A stretch of DNA of 64,000 bases from CAWDMC01 sp963803295 (GCA_963803295.1 CAWDMC010000003.1:214191-278190); one strand, 5' to 3'. Shown: positions 54,545 to 62,893, counted from the first letter of the stretch. Notes: generated by a model from the letters alone, not told the origin. Program-made: numbers and translations.

Positions 54545-55701
54545 CCAGAAACCTGAACGTCGGCATCGTCGGCTATGGCTTCATGGGCCGTGCTCACTCA
54601 AACGCCTATCATCGCCTGAACCAGTTCTTCGACACACCATGGAAGCCCGTTCGGAAGGCGGTTGTGGCGCGCGACACGGCGCAAGCGTCGGCATTCGCGT
54701 CGCGCTGGGGGTGGGAGCGGGTTGAGAAGGACTGGCGCAAGTTGGTCGAGGCGCCCGATATCGACGCCATCGATATCTGCTCGCCCAACAACACCCACCG
54801 CGAGATCGCTCTGGCAGCGGCGAACGCCGGCAAGATGATCCTGTGCGAGAAACCGCTGGCCATGAACCTCGCCGAGGCGCGGGAGATGACCGCCGCTGTC
54901 GAGAAATCCGGCAAGCCCAATCTCGTCTGGTTCAACTACCGGCGGGTCCCAGCCATCACCCTGGCCAAACAGATGATCGAGGAAGGACGCGTGGGCAAGG
55001 TCTTTCACTATCGCGCCACTTATCTCCAAGACTGGACCATCTCGCCAAAGGTGCCCCTGGGAGGTCATGGGACTTGGCGGCTCGAAAAGGAGGTGGCAGG
55101 GGCAGGCGTCTCAGGCGATATTTCCGCGCACAACATCGATACGGCGCTATGGCTCAATGGTCCAGTGTCGCGCGTCTCCGCCATGACCGAGATCTTTGTG
55201 CGGGAGCGTCAACGTCCGGACGGTAGTGCCGCTCGCGTCGAACTCGACGACGTCTGCACTTTTCTTGCGCGCTTTGGCAACGGATCGAATGGTACGTTTG
55301 AAGCGACTCGTTACGCGCGGGGGCGAAAGAACAAGAACAGCTTTGAGGTGAACGGCGAATTAGGGTCGATCTATTTTGACTTGGAAGACATGCACCAGCT
55401 TCAGTATTTCAGCCACGACGATGCAGCCCACGTACAGGGCTGGCGCACGATCCTGGTGACAGGCTCCGAGCATCCTTACATGGCCCACTGGTGGGTGCCG
55501 GGCTGCGTGATCGGGTACGAGCACACCTTTGTCAACACCCTGGCGGATTTTGTTGACTGCCTCGAAAAGGGCCAACGCTTTCGGCCCGATTTCCGGGATG
55601 CGCTCGAAACTCAGGCCGTGGTTGAGGCTGTGCTCGAAAGCGCTCGCACCGAAAGCTGGATGACTCCACAGAGCACTGAGACCGCGGCTACGGCTTCGTG
55701 A
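54541..55701 (+). CDS. Gfo/Idh/MocA family oxidoreductase
   Basis: 386 aa. N-terminal NAD(P) Rossmann fold 'VGIVGYGFMGRAHSNAYHR', with 'CEKPLAMNLAEAREM' (the EKP motif) and 'DIDAIDICSPNNTHREIAL'. The C-terminal domain holds 'GAGVSGDISAHNIDTALWL', with Asp/His likely in catalysis. It oxidises a sugar or inositol carbon. ATGA overlap with the isomerase gene indicates coupling. It overlaps the convergent FG-GAP gene by 14 bp at the 3' end. Confidence 0.92.
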   Translation: MTRNLNVGIVGYGFMGRAHSNAYHRLNQFFDTPWKPVRKAVVARDTAQASAFASRWGWERVEKDWRKLVEAPDIDAIDICSPNNTHREIALAAANAGKMILCEKPLAMNLAEAREMTAAVEKSGKPNLVWFNYRRVPAITLAKQMIEEGRVGKVFHYRATYLQDWTISPKVPLGGHGTWRLEKEVAGAGVSGDISAHNIDTALWLNGPVSRVSAMTEIFVRERQRPDGSAARVELDDVCTFLARFGNGSNGTFEATRYARGRKNKNSFEVNGELGSIYFDLEDMHQLQYFSHDDAAHVQGWRTILVTGSEHPYMAHWWVPGCVIGYEHTFVNTLADFVDCLEKGQRFRPDFRDALETQAVVEAVLESARTESWMTPQSTETAATAS

Positions 55702-56905
55702 GGTTCTCGAACAGGAACAGGCCCGACTTGCCCGCTACAACGAAGTCGAGATCGCCGTCGCCATCGATATCCAATACCGGGATTTGCATGCCGCCGCCGG
55801 TTCGCGTGCTATAGTCGATGACGTGCCGCCGCCACTGCAAGTCGTTCCCCACCTTAATGGGCTCGTACCAGTAGATTCCCAAGGGCTGCTGACTGCCCGG
55901 ATCATGGCCATTGTGGGCGAAGTAGCGCTTGCCCGTCACGATGTCCGTCTTTCCATCGCCGTTCAGATCGACCAAAGTCACCGCGTGCGCCTGTGACCAG
56001 CTGTTGTCGATCAGGTGCTTGATCCAGGCCTGATTGCCATTCGCACCTTTCTTCTGCTCGTACCAGAAAATGCCGTAGTCGTGCCCGTAAGAGGTAACTA
56101 TATCGGGCAACCCGTCACCATTCACGTCGAGCGTGTAGATAAACCCCGTCGCCCCGAGGTCAAACTCCGGATGGAACGTCCACTGGCCGGTGCGCGGGTC
56201 GGCAGGCGCCTCAAACCAGCCTTTAGGCGTGATGATGTCAAGCCGGCCGTCGCCGTTTACGTCGCCTGCGCCGATGCCATGTCCATAGCTCTTCGGGCTG
56301 ATCTCATGCGGGATCCAGGCGGCGTCCCCTCCCTTGCCCGAGAGCTCGTACCACGTCAGCGGGGTCTTCTCGTTGCCAAACTGCGGCAGGAGTTGCTGCG
56401 ACTTACCCGTGTTCAGGATATCCACCAGGAACACAAATTCGACCGGCGAGCGGGAATCGATCATGTGTTCTTTCCAGGGGCTATTCTCTGCGCCCGGATT
56501 CTCCCACCAAGTGAGGGGCTTTTCCCAGTAAGAGCAGCTCACGATGTCGGGATACCCGTCGCCGTTCACGTCAATGGCGAGATCGCTCAGATCTTCCAGG
56601 TAGAAGTCGCGATAAGGCAGGACGCGAAATTTGTGTTTGATCCAGCTTGGGCCCTCGCCTGGTGCGCTGGGCTTGGCCTGCTCAAACCAGTTCTCTCCCG
56701 AGACGATGTCCGGTTTTCCGTCGCGATTCATATCGACGACCGTGACCGTCTCACTAACGCCGAGATCGATGGTGTGTTTGCGGAAAGGAATCTCATCGGA
56801 GCCTTGGCCCCGCGCTGAGGGAAGAAAACCCAAAGCAGACGCGGCTAGCATGAACGAGAAAAGCGCCACCTGGCCGGCGGCTGACTTTCTGAAAGATCGA
56901 GACAT
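55688..56905 (-). CDS. Secreted FG-GAP/VCBS repeat protein
   Basis: 405 aa from ATG 56905, with AGGAGG 4 nt upstream. A Sec signal (VALFSFMLAASALGFLPSARG) precedes a beta-propeller with calcium-loop repeats: 'VDMNRDGKPDIVSG', 'IDVNGDGYPDIVSC', 'GDVNGDGRLDIITP', 'LDVNGDGLPDIVTS', 'VDLNGDGKTDIVTG', 'LDIDGDGDLDFVVA'. It is a paralogue of 48420-49661. It is convergent with the Gfo/Idh/MocA gene. Probably a surface or periplasmic carbohydrate- or protein-binding propeller. Confidence 0.86.
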   Translation of the reverse strand: MSRSFRKSAAGQVALFSFMLAASALGFLPSARGQGSDEIPFRKHTIDLGVSETVTVVDMNRDGKPDIVSGENWFEQAKPSAPGEGPSWIKHKFRVLPYRDFYLEDLSDLAIDVNGDGYPDIVSCSYWEKPLTWWENPGAENSPWKEHMIDSRSPVEFVFLVDILNTGKSQQLLPQFGNEKTPLTWYELSGKGGDAAWIPHEISPKSYGHGIGAGDVNGDGRLDIITPKGWFEAPADPRTGQWTFHPEFDLGATGFIYTLDVNGDGLPDIVTSYGHDYGIFWYEQKKGANGNQAWIKHLIDNSWSQAHAVTLVDLNGDGKTDIVTGKRYFAHNGHDPGSQQPLGIYWYEPIKVGNDLQWRRHVIDYSTRTGGGMQIPVLDIDGDGDLDFVVAGKSGLFLFENLTKP

Positions 56906-57345
56906 CTCACCTCCTATAAGGGCGGCCCTTGTGGCCACCCTTGCGGCAGCCCTGCCGAACCCATCCGGACGTACTGACTGTAAGAAACGGTTGGGGCGAA
57001 CCCCTCCTGGTTCAGACTGGTTCAGAGGGGGTAGGGGGTGGTCGCACGACTAATTGAATACCCAACACCCCCTGGCCCCCTCCTCGGAGAACCTCGGAGA
57101 GGAGGGGAATTCGCAAGGCCAACTCAAGATCATTGCGTCACCATGCCTCGCCGCTCTAGACTAGTAGCCTGATTCCAAACTGATATTGCAACTCGGAGTG
57201 GCTGGCGCACGCCGGGTAGCGCAGACCCGCTGTTTGGGTCTGCGGCTTGTACCGTGGCCCGGAGAATAGCCGCGGACCTAAAAAACAGGTCCGCGCTACT
57301 TCGGGTTTGTTGCAACATTCTTTTGGAATCGTCTACTGGTCTGTC
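56906..57345. repeat. Intergenic repeat cluster: G-rich block and two hairpins
   Basis: No gene. Three elements: a GGGGGTAGGGGGTGG / CCCCCTGGCCCCCTCCTC block (about 57026-57110), like the tandem repeat at 13091; a hairpin GCAGACCC-7 nt-GGGTCTGC (57221-57243); and a hairpin CGCGGACCT-7 nt-AGGTCCGCG (57271-57295). The two hairpins share the GTAGCGC/GCGCTAC-like flanks of mobile REP-type sequences. They lie after the convergent ends and before a sugar epimerase stop, so they may also act as terminators. Confidence 0.65.
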
Positions 57346-58200
57346 TTATGCAATCCCCACTTCTTTGGCCAGGCTGCGGATGAATTGCAATCCCGCCTGT
57401 GCCAGTTCATCGCCTGAAGGAGCGACGTCCCGCCAGATGGCCGCGGCGGCGGCTAGGTCAGGCTCCGGGCGGGCAAACGACTCAATCGTCAGCCAGCCAC
57501 TATAGCCGATCTCCTTCAGCACTTCGAGCATGGCGCGCCAATCCACGTGTCCCGTTCCCGGAGTACCGCGATCGTTCTCGGAGAGGTGCACGTGGCCAAG
57601 TTCCCGGGCGATCGCCCGCAGCGATTCCGCTGGATGGTGCTCCTCGATGTTGGCGTGGAAGGTATCGTAGTGGATCTTGATGTTGGGCGACCCGACTTCA
57701 TTCACCAGGCGCGCCGCATCGGAGTCCAGATTGAGGAAGTAGGTCTCAAAGCGGTTTAGGGGCTCCAGGCACAGCGTGACGCCGAGCTGCTCGGCGTGGC
57801 GCGCAACAGCAGTCAAGGCCTGGACGGCCCACGCCCATTCCTCTTCGGTGCGACGCTTGCCGGTCATCACCCCGAGTGCTGCGTAGAGAGGTCCGCACAC
57901 GAGCGACGCGCCCAACTCCGCCGTCCGCGAAACGCACGTCTTAATGAACTCCACCGCCCTGGCCCGGACCTCCGGATCGGCGCTCACCGGGTTCGCCTGT
58001 CGCGGAATCACGCTACAGGTTGTACGTTCCAAACCGAGGCGCTCGAGCAGCGAACGTACTGCTCGGATATCAGCGGGTTCTTCCGGCGAGAGAAACAATT
58101 CCACCCCGTCGAATCCCCACTGCTTGATGCGGCGGAACAGCGGCTCCATTTCCACGCCGACACGCGTGGTCCACACCATCGTGTTAACGCCAAATTTCAT
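57346..58200 (-). CDS. Sugar epimerase/isomerase, D-tagatose 3-epimerase-like
   Basis: 284 aa from ATG 58200, with AAAGGGGG 4 nt upstream. TIM-barrel family with the residues typical of D-tagatose/psicose 3-epimerases: 'KQWGFDGVELFLSPEE', 'LCLEPLNRFETYFLN' (metal Glu), 'IKIHYDTFHANIEEHH' (metal Asp/His), 'GHVHLSENDRGTPGTGHVDW' and 'WLTIESFARPEP' (second catalytic Glu). It likely epimerises ketoses at C3. Separate from, but close to, the isomerase/oxidoreductase pair. Confidence 0.88.
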   Translation of the reverse strand: MKFGVNTMVWTTRVGVEMEPLFRRIKQWGFDGVELFLSPEEPADIRAVRSLLERLGLERTTCSVIPRQANPVSADPEVRARAVEFIKTCVSRTAELGASLVCGPLYAALGVMTGKRRTEEEWAWAVQALTAVARHAEQLGVTLCLEPLNRFETYFLNLDSDAARLVNEVGSPNIKIHYDTFHANIEEHHPAESLRAIARELGHVHLSENDRGTPGTGHVDWRAMLEVLKEIGYSGWLTIESFARPEPDLAAAAAIWRDVAPSGDELAQAGLQFIRSLAKEVGIA

Positions 58201-58292
58201 GCAACCCCCTTTGTTCATAGGGGCACCATCATACTGCAAAATTCGTGCAGGAGGTAGCCAACGATCAGCCAGCGATCATGCGTGCCAGTGGG

Positions 58293-58439
58293 TCAGTTTG
58301 AATTTTTCCCTATCCAAATGATCGCCGATGTCGGATTACCCTCACAGGGACGGCCCCACTTCGGATGTGATTTCTTGACCCTCTTGAGGAAAGCCTTCAT
58401 CAGGCGCATATTACGACCCGACAACGCCTTGTCGAACAT
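58293..58439 (-). CDS. Possible 48-aa Lys/Arg-rich protein
   Basis: A short frame starting MFDKALSGRNMRLMKAFLKR and ending TSAIIWIGKNSN. The composition (regular K/R helix, Trp, Pro-Gly) reads more like protein than random frame, and the frame stays open upstream through 'SRCLENIKL' past 58460. There is no ribosome binding site and no recognised family, and it would be antisense to the higB promoter region. It may be a remnant of a longer gene. Low confidence. Confidence 0.25.
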   Translation of the reverse strand: MFDKALSGRNMRLMKAFLKRVKKSHPKWGRPCEGNPTSAIIWIGKNSN

Positions 58440-58450
58440 GAGTTTTATGT

Positions 58451-58468
58451 TTTCAAGACATCTTGAAA
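58451..58468. promoter_or_regulatory. Inverted repeat TTTCAAGA-CA-TCTTGAAA, candidate operator
   Basis: Perfect 8-bp arms with a 2-bp spacer, 7 bp upstream of the higB -35 box. HigA-type antitoxins bind such palindromes to repress their own operon, so this is the likely operator. Confidence 0.65.
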
Positions 58469-58475
58469 CTAGTGA

Positions 58476-58504
58476 TTGACAATTCCAGGCTAGGCGGCTA
58501 AAAT
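58476..58504 (+). promoter_or_regulatory. Consensus sigma-70 promoter of higBA-immA operon
   Basis: TTGACA (58476-58481), 17 nt, TAAAAT (58499-58504). The higB ATG at 58515 begins 10 nt after the -10, leaving a leader of about 4 nt or none. There is no Shine-Dalgarno sequence. Confidence 0.75.
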
Positions 58505-58514
58505 CTCTTGTGAG

Positions 58515-58817
58515 ATGGCGTTCGAGGTCAGGTTCAAAGACGAATCCCTCGAAAAGCTTGAACGGGAGGCTGATTACGACGCCGGGTTTTCTGTGGCGAT
58601 TGTTAAGGCGTTCCGAAAGCGCATGCAGCAGATTCGCTCTGCCACAGACGAGCGTGACTTCTACTCCATGCGATCACTAAGATTTGAGAAGCTCAAAGGG
58701 GACAGGAAGTACGAATACTCAATGCGACTGAATGACCAATGGAGGCTAATTCTGAAGTTGGAAACGGATGGACCGAGCAAGAGAATCGTGGTGGTGGGAA
58801 TTGAAGACTATCACTGA
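58515..58817 (+). CDS. higB: HigB-like RelE-family toxin
   Basis: 100 aa, predicted ribosome-dependent mRNA interferase. 'RKRMQQIRSATDERDFYSMR' and 'LRFEKLKGDRKYEYSMRLND' followed by 'WRLILKLE' match the HigB/plasmid killer fold with the basic catalytic surface. It precedes the antitoxin by 17 bp, the toxin-first order of higBA. mRNA is probably near-leaderless. Confidence 0.85.
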   Translation: MAFEVRFKDESLEKLEREADYDAGFSVAIVKAFRKRMQQIRSATDERDFYSMRSLRFEKLKGDRKYEYSMRLNDQWRLILKLETDGPSKRIVVVGIEDYH

Positions 58818-58834
58818 ATGGGGAGGAGGGCGTA

Positions 58835-59977
58835 ATGGACACCAGAAGAATTGCCGAAGCGTTCCCCCCTGGTGAGTTCGTCAAGGAAGAACTCGAGGCT
58901 AGGGGATGGACGCAGGATGACCTTGCTGAAATTCTCGGTCGCCAACGCTCAGTGGTCAGCGCGATCGTAAATGGGAGGCGAGTTCTGTCTCCCGAGATTG
59001 CCCAGGATTTGGGGGACGCATTTGGAACCCATCCTCAGTTCTGGATGAACCTGGAAACGGCGTATCGGTTGCACACCAAGGCGCGTGCGGATGAAACCGT
59101 CTCGCGCAGAGCCAGACTGTTTGAAATGGCACCCGTCAAGGAAATGATCAAACGGAACTGGATCGGCCCGTCAAAAGATGTGGATGTGCTTGAAAAGCGG
59201 GTGCTGAGCTTCTTTGAGATTTCCTCTTTTGATGAGGAACCCAAAATGTTTACTCACGCGGCCAAGAAATCGACTTCCTACAAAACGGTGACTCCGGCAC
59301 AGATGGCATGGCTGTATCGGGCGAAGAAACTCGCAAGAGGTGTACACGCCAGCAAGTTCTCGCAGGGCTCGCTCTCCGAGACCCTAAAGAACTTGAAGCG
59401 ACTTATGGCGAATCCTGAGGATGTGCGCCACGTGCCACGGGTTCTGGCTGACGGAGGAGTTCGTTTTCTTGTTGTCGAAAGTTTGCCTCAAACTAGAATA
59501 GACGGTGCCTGCTTCTGGCTAGACGAATTCTCGCCCGTCATCGCCATCTCTCTGCGATACGACCGCCTTGACTATTTTTGGTACGTCACCGGACATGAGT
59601 GCGGCCATTTAAAACACCTCGATGGGTTGAAGGACAATCCTCCGCTCGATCTTGATCTCATCGGAGATCAAGCTATCCCATTCGACGAGAAACCCGAAAT
59701 TGAAAAACGGGCCGACCTTTTCGCAGAGAGCTTTCTTGTGGAAAAGGGACAAATTGAAAACTTTATCCTGAGGGTCCGTCCGCTATATTCCAAGAAAAAA
59801 ATAGCGGCCTTTGCTATAAGAATCGGCGTTCATCCGGCAATCGTCTTGGGGCAGTTGCAGCACCGAAAAGAGGTTGCGTACTCACACAGTCGAGAAATGC
59901 TTGTTAGGGTTCGAGACTTCGTAGCGAGTGCAGCTTTAACAGACGGATGGGGCCAGACCCTTCCTGCTCTTATGTGA
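58835..59977 (+). CDS. higA: HigA antitoxin fused to an ImmA/IrrE metallopeptidase
   Basis: 380 aa. An N-terminal XRE/HigA helix-turn-helix spans about residues 14-75 ('GWTQDDLAEILGRQRSVVSA', 'LGDAFGTHPQFWMNLETAYR'). A middle linker leads to an ImmA/IrrE-like (COG2856) zinc peptidase with 'YVTGHECGHLKHLDG' (HExxH) and downstream acidic 'EIEKRADLFAESFLVEKG' as third ligand region. Standalone HigA is about 100 aa, so this is a fusion or long-form HigA. The peptidase could cleave the antitoxin or another repressor under stress. In operon with higB and a small gene. Confidence 0.87.
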   Translation: MDTRRIAEAFPPGEFVKEELEARGWTQDDLAEILGRQRSVVSAIVNGRRVLSPEIAQDLGDAFGTHPQFWMNLETAYRLHTKARADETVSRRARLFEMAPVKEMIKRNWIGPSKDVDVLEKRVLSFFEISSFDEEPKMFTHAAKKSTSYKTVTPAQMAWLYRAKKLARGVHASKFSQGSLSETLKNLKRLMANPEDVRHVPRVLADGGVRFLVVESLPQTRIDGACFWLDEFSPVIAISLRYDRLDYFWYVTGHECGHLKHLDGLKDNPPLDLDLIGDQAIPFDEKPEIEKRADLFAESFLVEKGQIENFILRVRPLYSKKKIAAFAIRIGVHPAIVLGQLQHRKEVAYSHSREMLVRVRDFVASAALTDGWGQTLPALM

Positions 59978-59988
59978 AAGGTCAAAGC

Positions 59989-60207
59989 ATGAAATACTCC
60001 GAGCGGCTTCTCAGGATCGTGGACGAATATCGAGCCTCAGACCAGGCGTGGCCAGCCACTTCCGCACAAATGGCAAGATGGGCGATTAGTCAGAATCTGT
60101 GGGCTATTCACCCCGCAGCGGTTGTCAGGCAGTGTGCCGGTCAACTGGCGCAGGCCATGAGAGAGGAGTACATTAAGGACCCCCGAGGGAAGAAGGGTCC
60201 GAGCTAA
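59989..60207 (+). CDS. Small protein, third gene of the higBA operon
   Basis: 72 aa from ATG 59989, eleven nt after the HigA-ImmA stop (AAAGG upstream). 'KYSERLLRIVDEYRASDQAW' and 'PAAVVRQCAGQLAQAMREEY' are helical and contain no known domain. The position suggests a role with the toxin-antitoxin module or its DNA binding. A longer start at 59947 would overlap higA. Confidence 0.6.
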   Translation: MKYSERLLRIVDEYRASDQAWPATSAQMARWAISQNLWAIHPAAVVRQCAGQLAQAMREEYIKDPRGKKGPS

Positions 60208-60359
60208 GCACGCCGCCCCTTACGATAAGAATGGTCAGCAGCACTTGCTGTGGGATGATTTTTGACTTCACACCTGACTTGGAGGAACTAGAGGCTTATT
60301 GCTGATCACGTTTCTGCGGCATAGACCATCTGGCTTGGCGGCTTTCCGGGCGGTCTCAG

Positions 60360-61475
60360 CTAGCTTTTCGGCACAGCAGGTGGCCTCCAATCCAATCTCT
60401 CGCCGTCTAAAAACCGAGCAGTATTCTCACCGTGGTTGCCGCGGCCTTCGTCAGCGGGTGGGGCAGGACAGCAATCCGGTGGGCAGACGTCGTTCCCTAG
60501 CCCCAGCGTACCGAGTGCAAGACGTTCCACTCGCTCGTCCAGTCGTTCCAGCACCAGTTCACGGATCATACGGATAAAACGCGGATGAGTTCCCACCGTG
60601 GCCGCCCGGACAAGCTCGAGTCCGAGCCGGTTCGCGAGCTCGCGCGCCTCGGTATCGAGATCATAGATCACTTCCATGTGGTCGGAGATAAAGCCGATGG
60701 GCGCTAGAACCACTTGAGATCTTTCCGTCTTGCCGCCGGGGCTCGATGTTTCCGTCGCGATGCGTCGCAGAACGTCGAGTATGTCAGGCTCGAGCCACGG
60801 CTGCCCGGGAGGGCCGCTGCGGCTCTGGTACACCAGTTCTCCCGCTTTGCCAACCAGATCAGACACCAGCCTGCAAGCCTCCCGGAGCTGCTCAACGTAG
60901 TTTGAAGTGTCGGCCATGGCGAGTGGAATGCTGTGGGCGGTGTAGACAAGACGCGCATCGGCGCGGCGTTCTGCGGGAATCTGTTCGAGAGCATCGCGGA
61001 CGCGCTCGGCCGTGGGCTTGATAAAGCCTGGGTGGTTATAGAAGACACGCAGCTTCGCAACTTCGGGTGCACCTTCGCCGATCTGGGCCTGAGCCCGCGC
61101 CACATCCTCTCGATACTGGCGGCAACCGGAATAGGAGCTGTAGGCCGAGGTGACAAAGGCCAGAGCTCCGCGGACGCCGTCAGCCCGCATCTCAGAGAGT
61201 GTGTCCGACAAAAACGGACGCCAGTTGCGATTTCCCCAATAGACCGGCAGATCGATGCCGTTTTCCGCAAAATCGCGTTCGAGCGCCGCCACCAGCGCGC
61301 GGTTCTGGCCGTTTAGCGGGCTCACACCGGCGAAATGATAGTAATGCTCCGCCACCTCTAACTTGCGGCCCTCCGGCACGTTGCGGCCGTGTAGAACACT
61401 ATCGAGGAAAGGAATGACGTCCTCAGGTTTTTCCGGCCCACCGAAGGAAAGCACCAGCAAAGCGTCGTAAGTCAT
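60360..61475 (-). CDS. hemH: Ferrochelatase / coproporphyrin ferrochelatase
   Basis: Inserts iron into porphyrin for heme synthesis. 371 aa: 'LLVLSFGGPEKPEDVIPFLD', 'AFVTSAYSSYSGCRQYREDV', 'LVYTAHSIPLAMADTSNYVE', 'VVLAPIGFISDHMEVIYDLD'. The end carries 'GNDVCPPDCCPAPPADE', a Cys cluster like that of actinobacterial [2Fe-2S] enzymes, plus the Cys in SGCRQ. It may therefore be the coproporphyrin-dependent type (CpfC). No other heme gene is adjacent. Confidence 0.93.
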   Translation of the reverse strand: MTYDALLVLSFGGPEKPEDVIPFLDSVLHGRNVPEGRKLEVAEHYYHFAGVSPLNGQNRALVAALERDFAENGIDLPVYWGNRNWRPFLSDTLSEMRADGVRGALAFVTSAYSSYSGCRQYREDVARAQAQIGEGAPEVAKLRVFYNHPGFIKPTAERVRDALEQIPAERRADARLVYTAHSIPLAMADTSNYVEQLREACRLVSDLVGKAGELVYQSRSGPPGQPWLEPDILDVLRRIATETSSPGGKTERSQVVLAPIGFISDHMEVIYDLDTEARELANRLGLELVRAATVGTHPRFIRMIRELVLERLDERVERLALGTLGLGNDVCPPDCCPAPPADEGRGNHGENTARFLDGERLDWRPPAVPKS

Positions 61476-61574
61476 ACCGTCATGTTACAACAGGGCAGTG
61501 TGGCGAAGAGCTAGATGACGTCCGCCCAAAGGAACATTCGTCACCACGGTGGGCGTTGTTCACGATGCATTGAC

Positions 61575-62434
61575 CTACCGGCTCTTCGCCAAGGCCGCCG
61601 TACCCAGGGTTCCCCCAAGTCCCATGGTCTCGACCACGGAAGATGGAACGATGACCATCGAGCCGCGCTCCTTGATGGCCTCGTACAACATGTTCATGGC
61701 ACGCAGGTGCAGCGCCACAGGGTTGTCTTCGTACACCTGCGCCGCCTGCTGGAATTTCGCCGAAATCTCGGTTTCCGCCTGGCCGAGAATGATGCGGGCC
61801 TGCCGCTCGCGCTCCGCCTGAGCTTGTCGCGACATGGCGTCCTCAAGGGCTTGGGGAATGCGTACGTCGCGGATCTCCACCGACTGCACGGTGATTCCCC
61901 AGGACCGTCTTCTCATCCAGAATTCGCTGCAGCTCGTGGCCCAGCGTCTCCCGTTCCGTAATCATCTGCGCCAGCTCGTGGCGTCCGATCGATTCGCGCA
62001 GCCGGTTTGGGCGCTCATGGTGATGGCATCGATGAAGTTCTCCACTTCCAGGATGGACTTCTCCGCGTTCCACACCACCCAGAACACGATGGCGTCAACG
62101 TTCACCGGCACCGTGTCGCGAGTTAGAGCCGATTCCGCGGTGACCTTCGAAACGCGCACTCGCTGATCGACGTAGCGGCTCAAGCGATCGACCACCGGGA
62201 TAATCGTGAAGATCCCCGGTCCGCGCAGTCCTACGTAGCGGCCGAAGCGCAGCACCGCCACCTTTTCCCACTGGCAAACCACCCTGATCGCGAACATCAG
62301 ATAGATGCCTGCGAGAATCCCGACCACGGCGGGCCAGGGGCGTCCGAAAGGGCCGTCCCCGCCAAACCCGCTGTCACGCACCCGACAAAAACAGCCACGC
62401 CGACGCTGCTGACCTGCTGCATTCTTTCGCGCAT
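61575..62434 (-). pseudogene. Slipin (SPFH/stomatin-like), several frameshifts
   Basis: Assembled from pieces in four frames. ATG 62434, with AGGAG 7 nt upstream, opens 'MRERMQQVSSVGVAVFVG'. A second frame (to 61962) holds the TM helix and SPFH core 'VVDRLSRYVDQRVRVSKVTA' and 'NFIDAITMSAQ'. A third has 'LRESIGRHELAQMITERETL'. A fourth has 'SWGITVQSVEIRDVRIPQAL' to 'ETMGLGGTLGTAALAKSR'. Missing bases near 62003 (one C) and about 61901 (two Cs) restore the chain; a third lies in 62340-62430. It follows the GntR gene, a common pair. Membrane scaffold role if intact. Confidence 0.82.
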
Positions 62435-62437
62435 GGG

Positions 62438-62865
62438 TTATCTCCTCTTCTGACCCGAATCCGATAATCGCTCCTGCAAGGCTTCAATAAGCTCTTGCAG
62501 TGTGAATCCACCGGCCCCTGCGCGCGCCACGAACTCGCTCGCGAGCTGGTTGAGCTGCCGCGCGCGCTCGACCTCATCACGCTCGATCTTCTGCTGCGAG
62601 ATGAAGGTGCCGGTGCCCTGTTGAGTTTCGAGTTCGCCGCGGATCTCCATCTCACGGTAGGCACGCAGCACCGTGTTGGGGTTGATCGCCAAGTCGACGG
62701 CCACCTGCCGCACCGTCGGAAGCTGGTCCCCGGCGGAAGCAGACCTGCCGCAATTCCTGCCTGCACCTGGTCGATAATCTGGCGGTACACAGGCACGCCA
62801 CTGTGCAGGTCCAGTCTGAATCGGAATGTTGCTGTCATTGCCGATGAGGTCTGCGCGCTGATCAT
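62438..62865 (-). pseudogene. GntR/YtrA-family regulator, one-base frameshift
   Basis: N-terminal frame 'FRFRLDLHSGVPVYRQIIDQ' with 'VQAGIAAGLLPPG', then after one missing G in the GGGG run at about 62731-62735 the chain continues as 'DQLPTVRQVAVDLAINPNTV', 'LRAYREMEIRGELETQQGTG', and ends 'ERLSDSGQKRR' at 62438. Together this is a YtrA-subfamily GntR winged helix with a short C-terminus. The start is ATG 62865 or 62838. It is 3 bp upstream of the slipin ATG, so the two form an operon. A palindromic operator lies upstream. Confidence 0.8.
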
Positions 62866-62873
62866 GGGGATTA

Positions 62874-62893
62874 CTATAGTACTAGTGTTATAG
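62874..62893. promoter_or_regulatory. Candidate GntR/YtrA operator palindrome
   Basis: CTATAGTACTAGTGTTATAG is a 20-bp palindrome with two mismatched pairs (CTATA...ACTAGT...TATAG), 9 bp upstream of the gntR ATG. GntR repressors of the YtrA type typically bind such AT-rich dyads over their own promoter. Confidence 0.6.
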
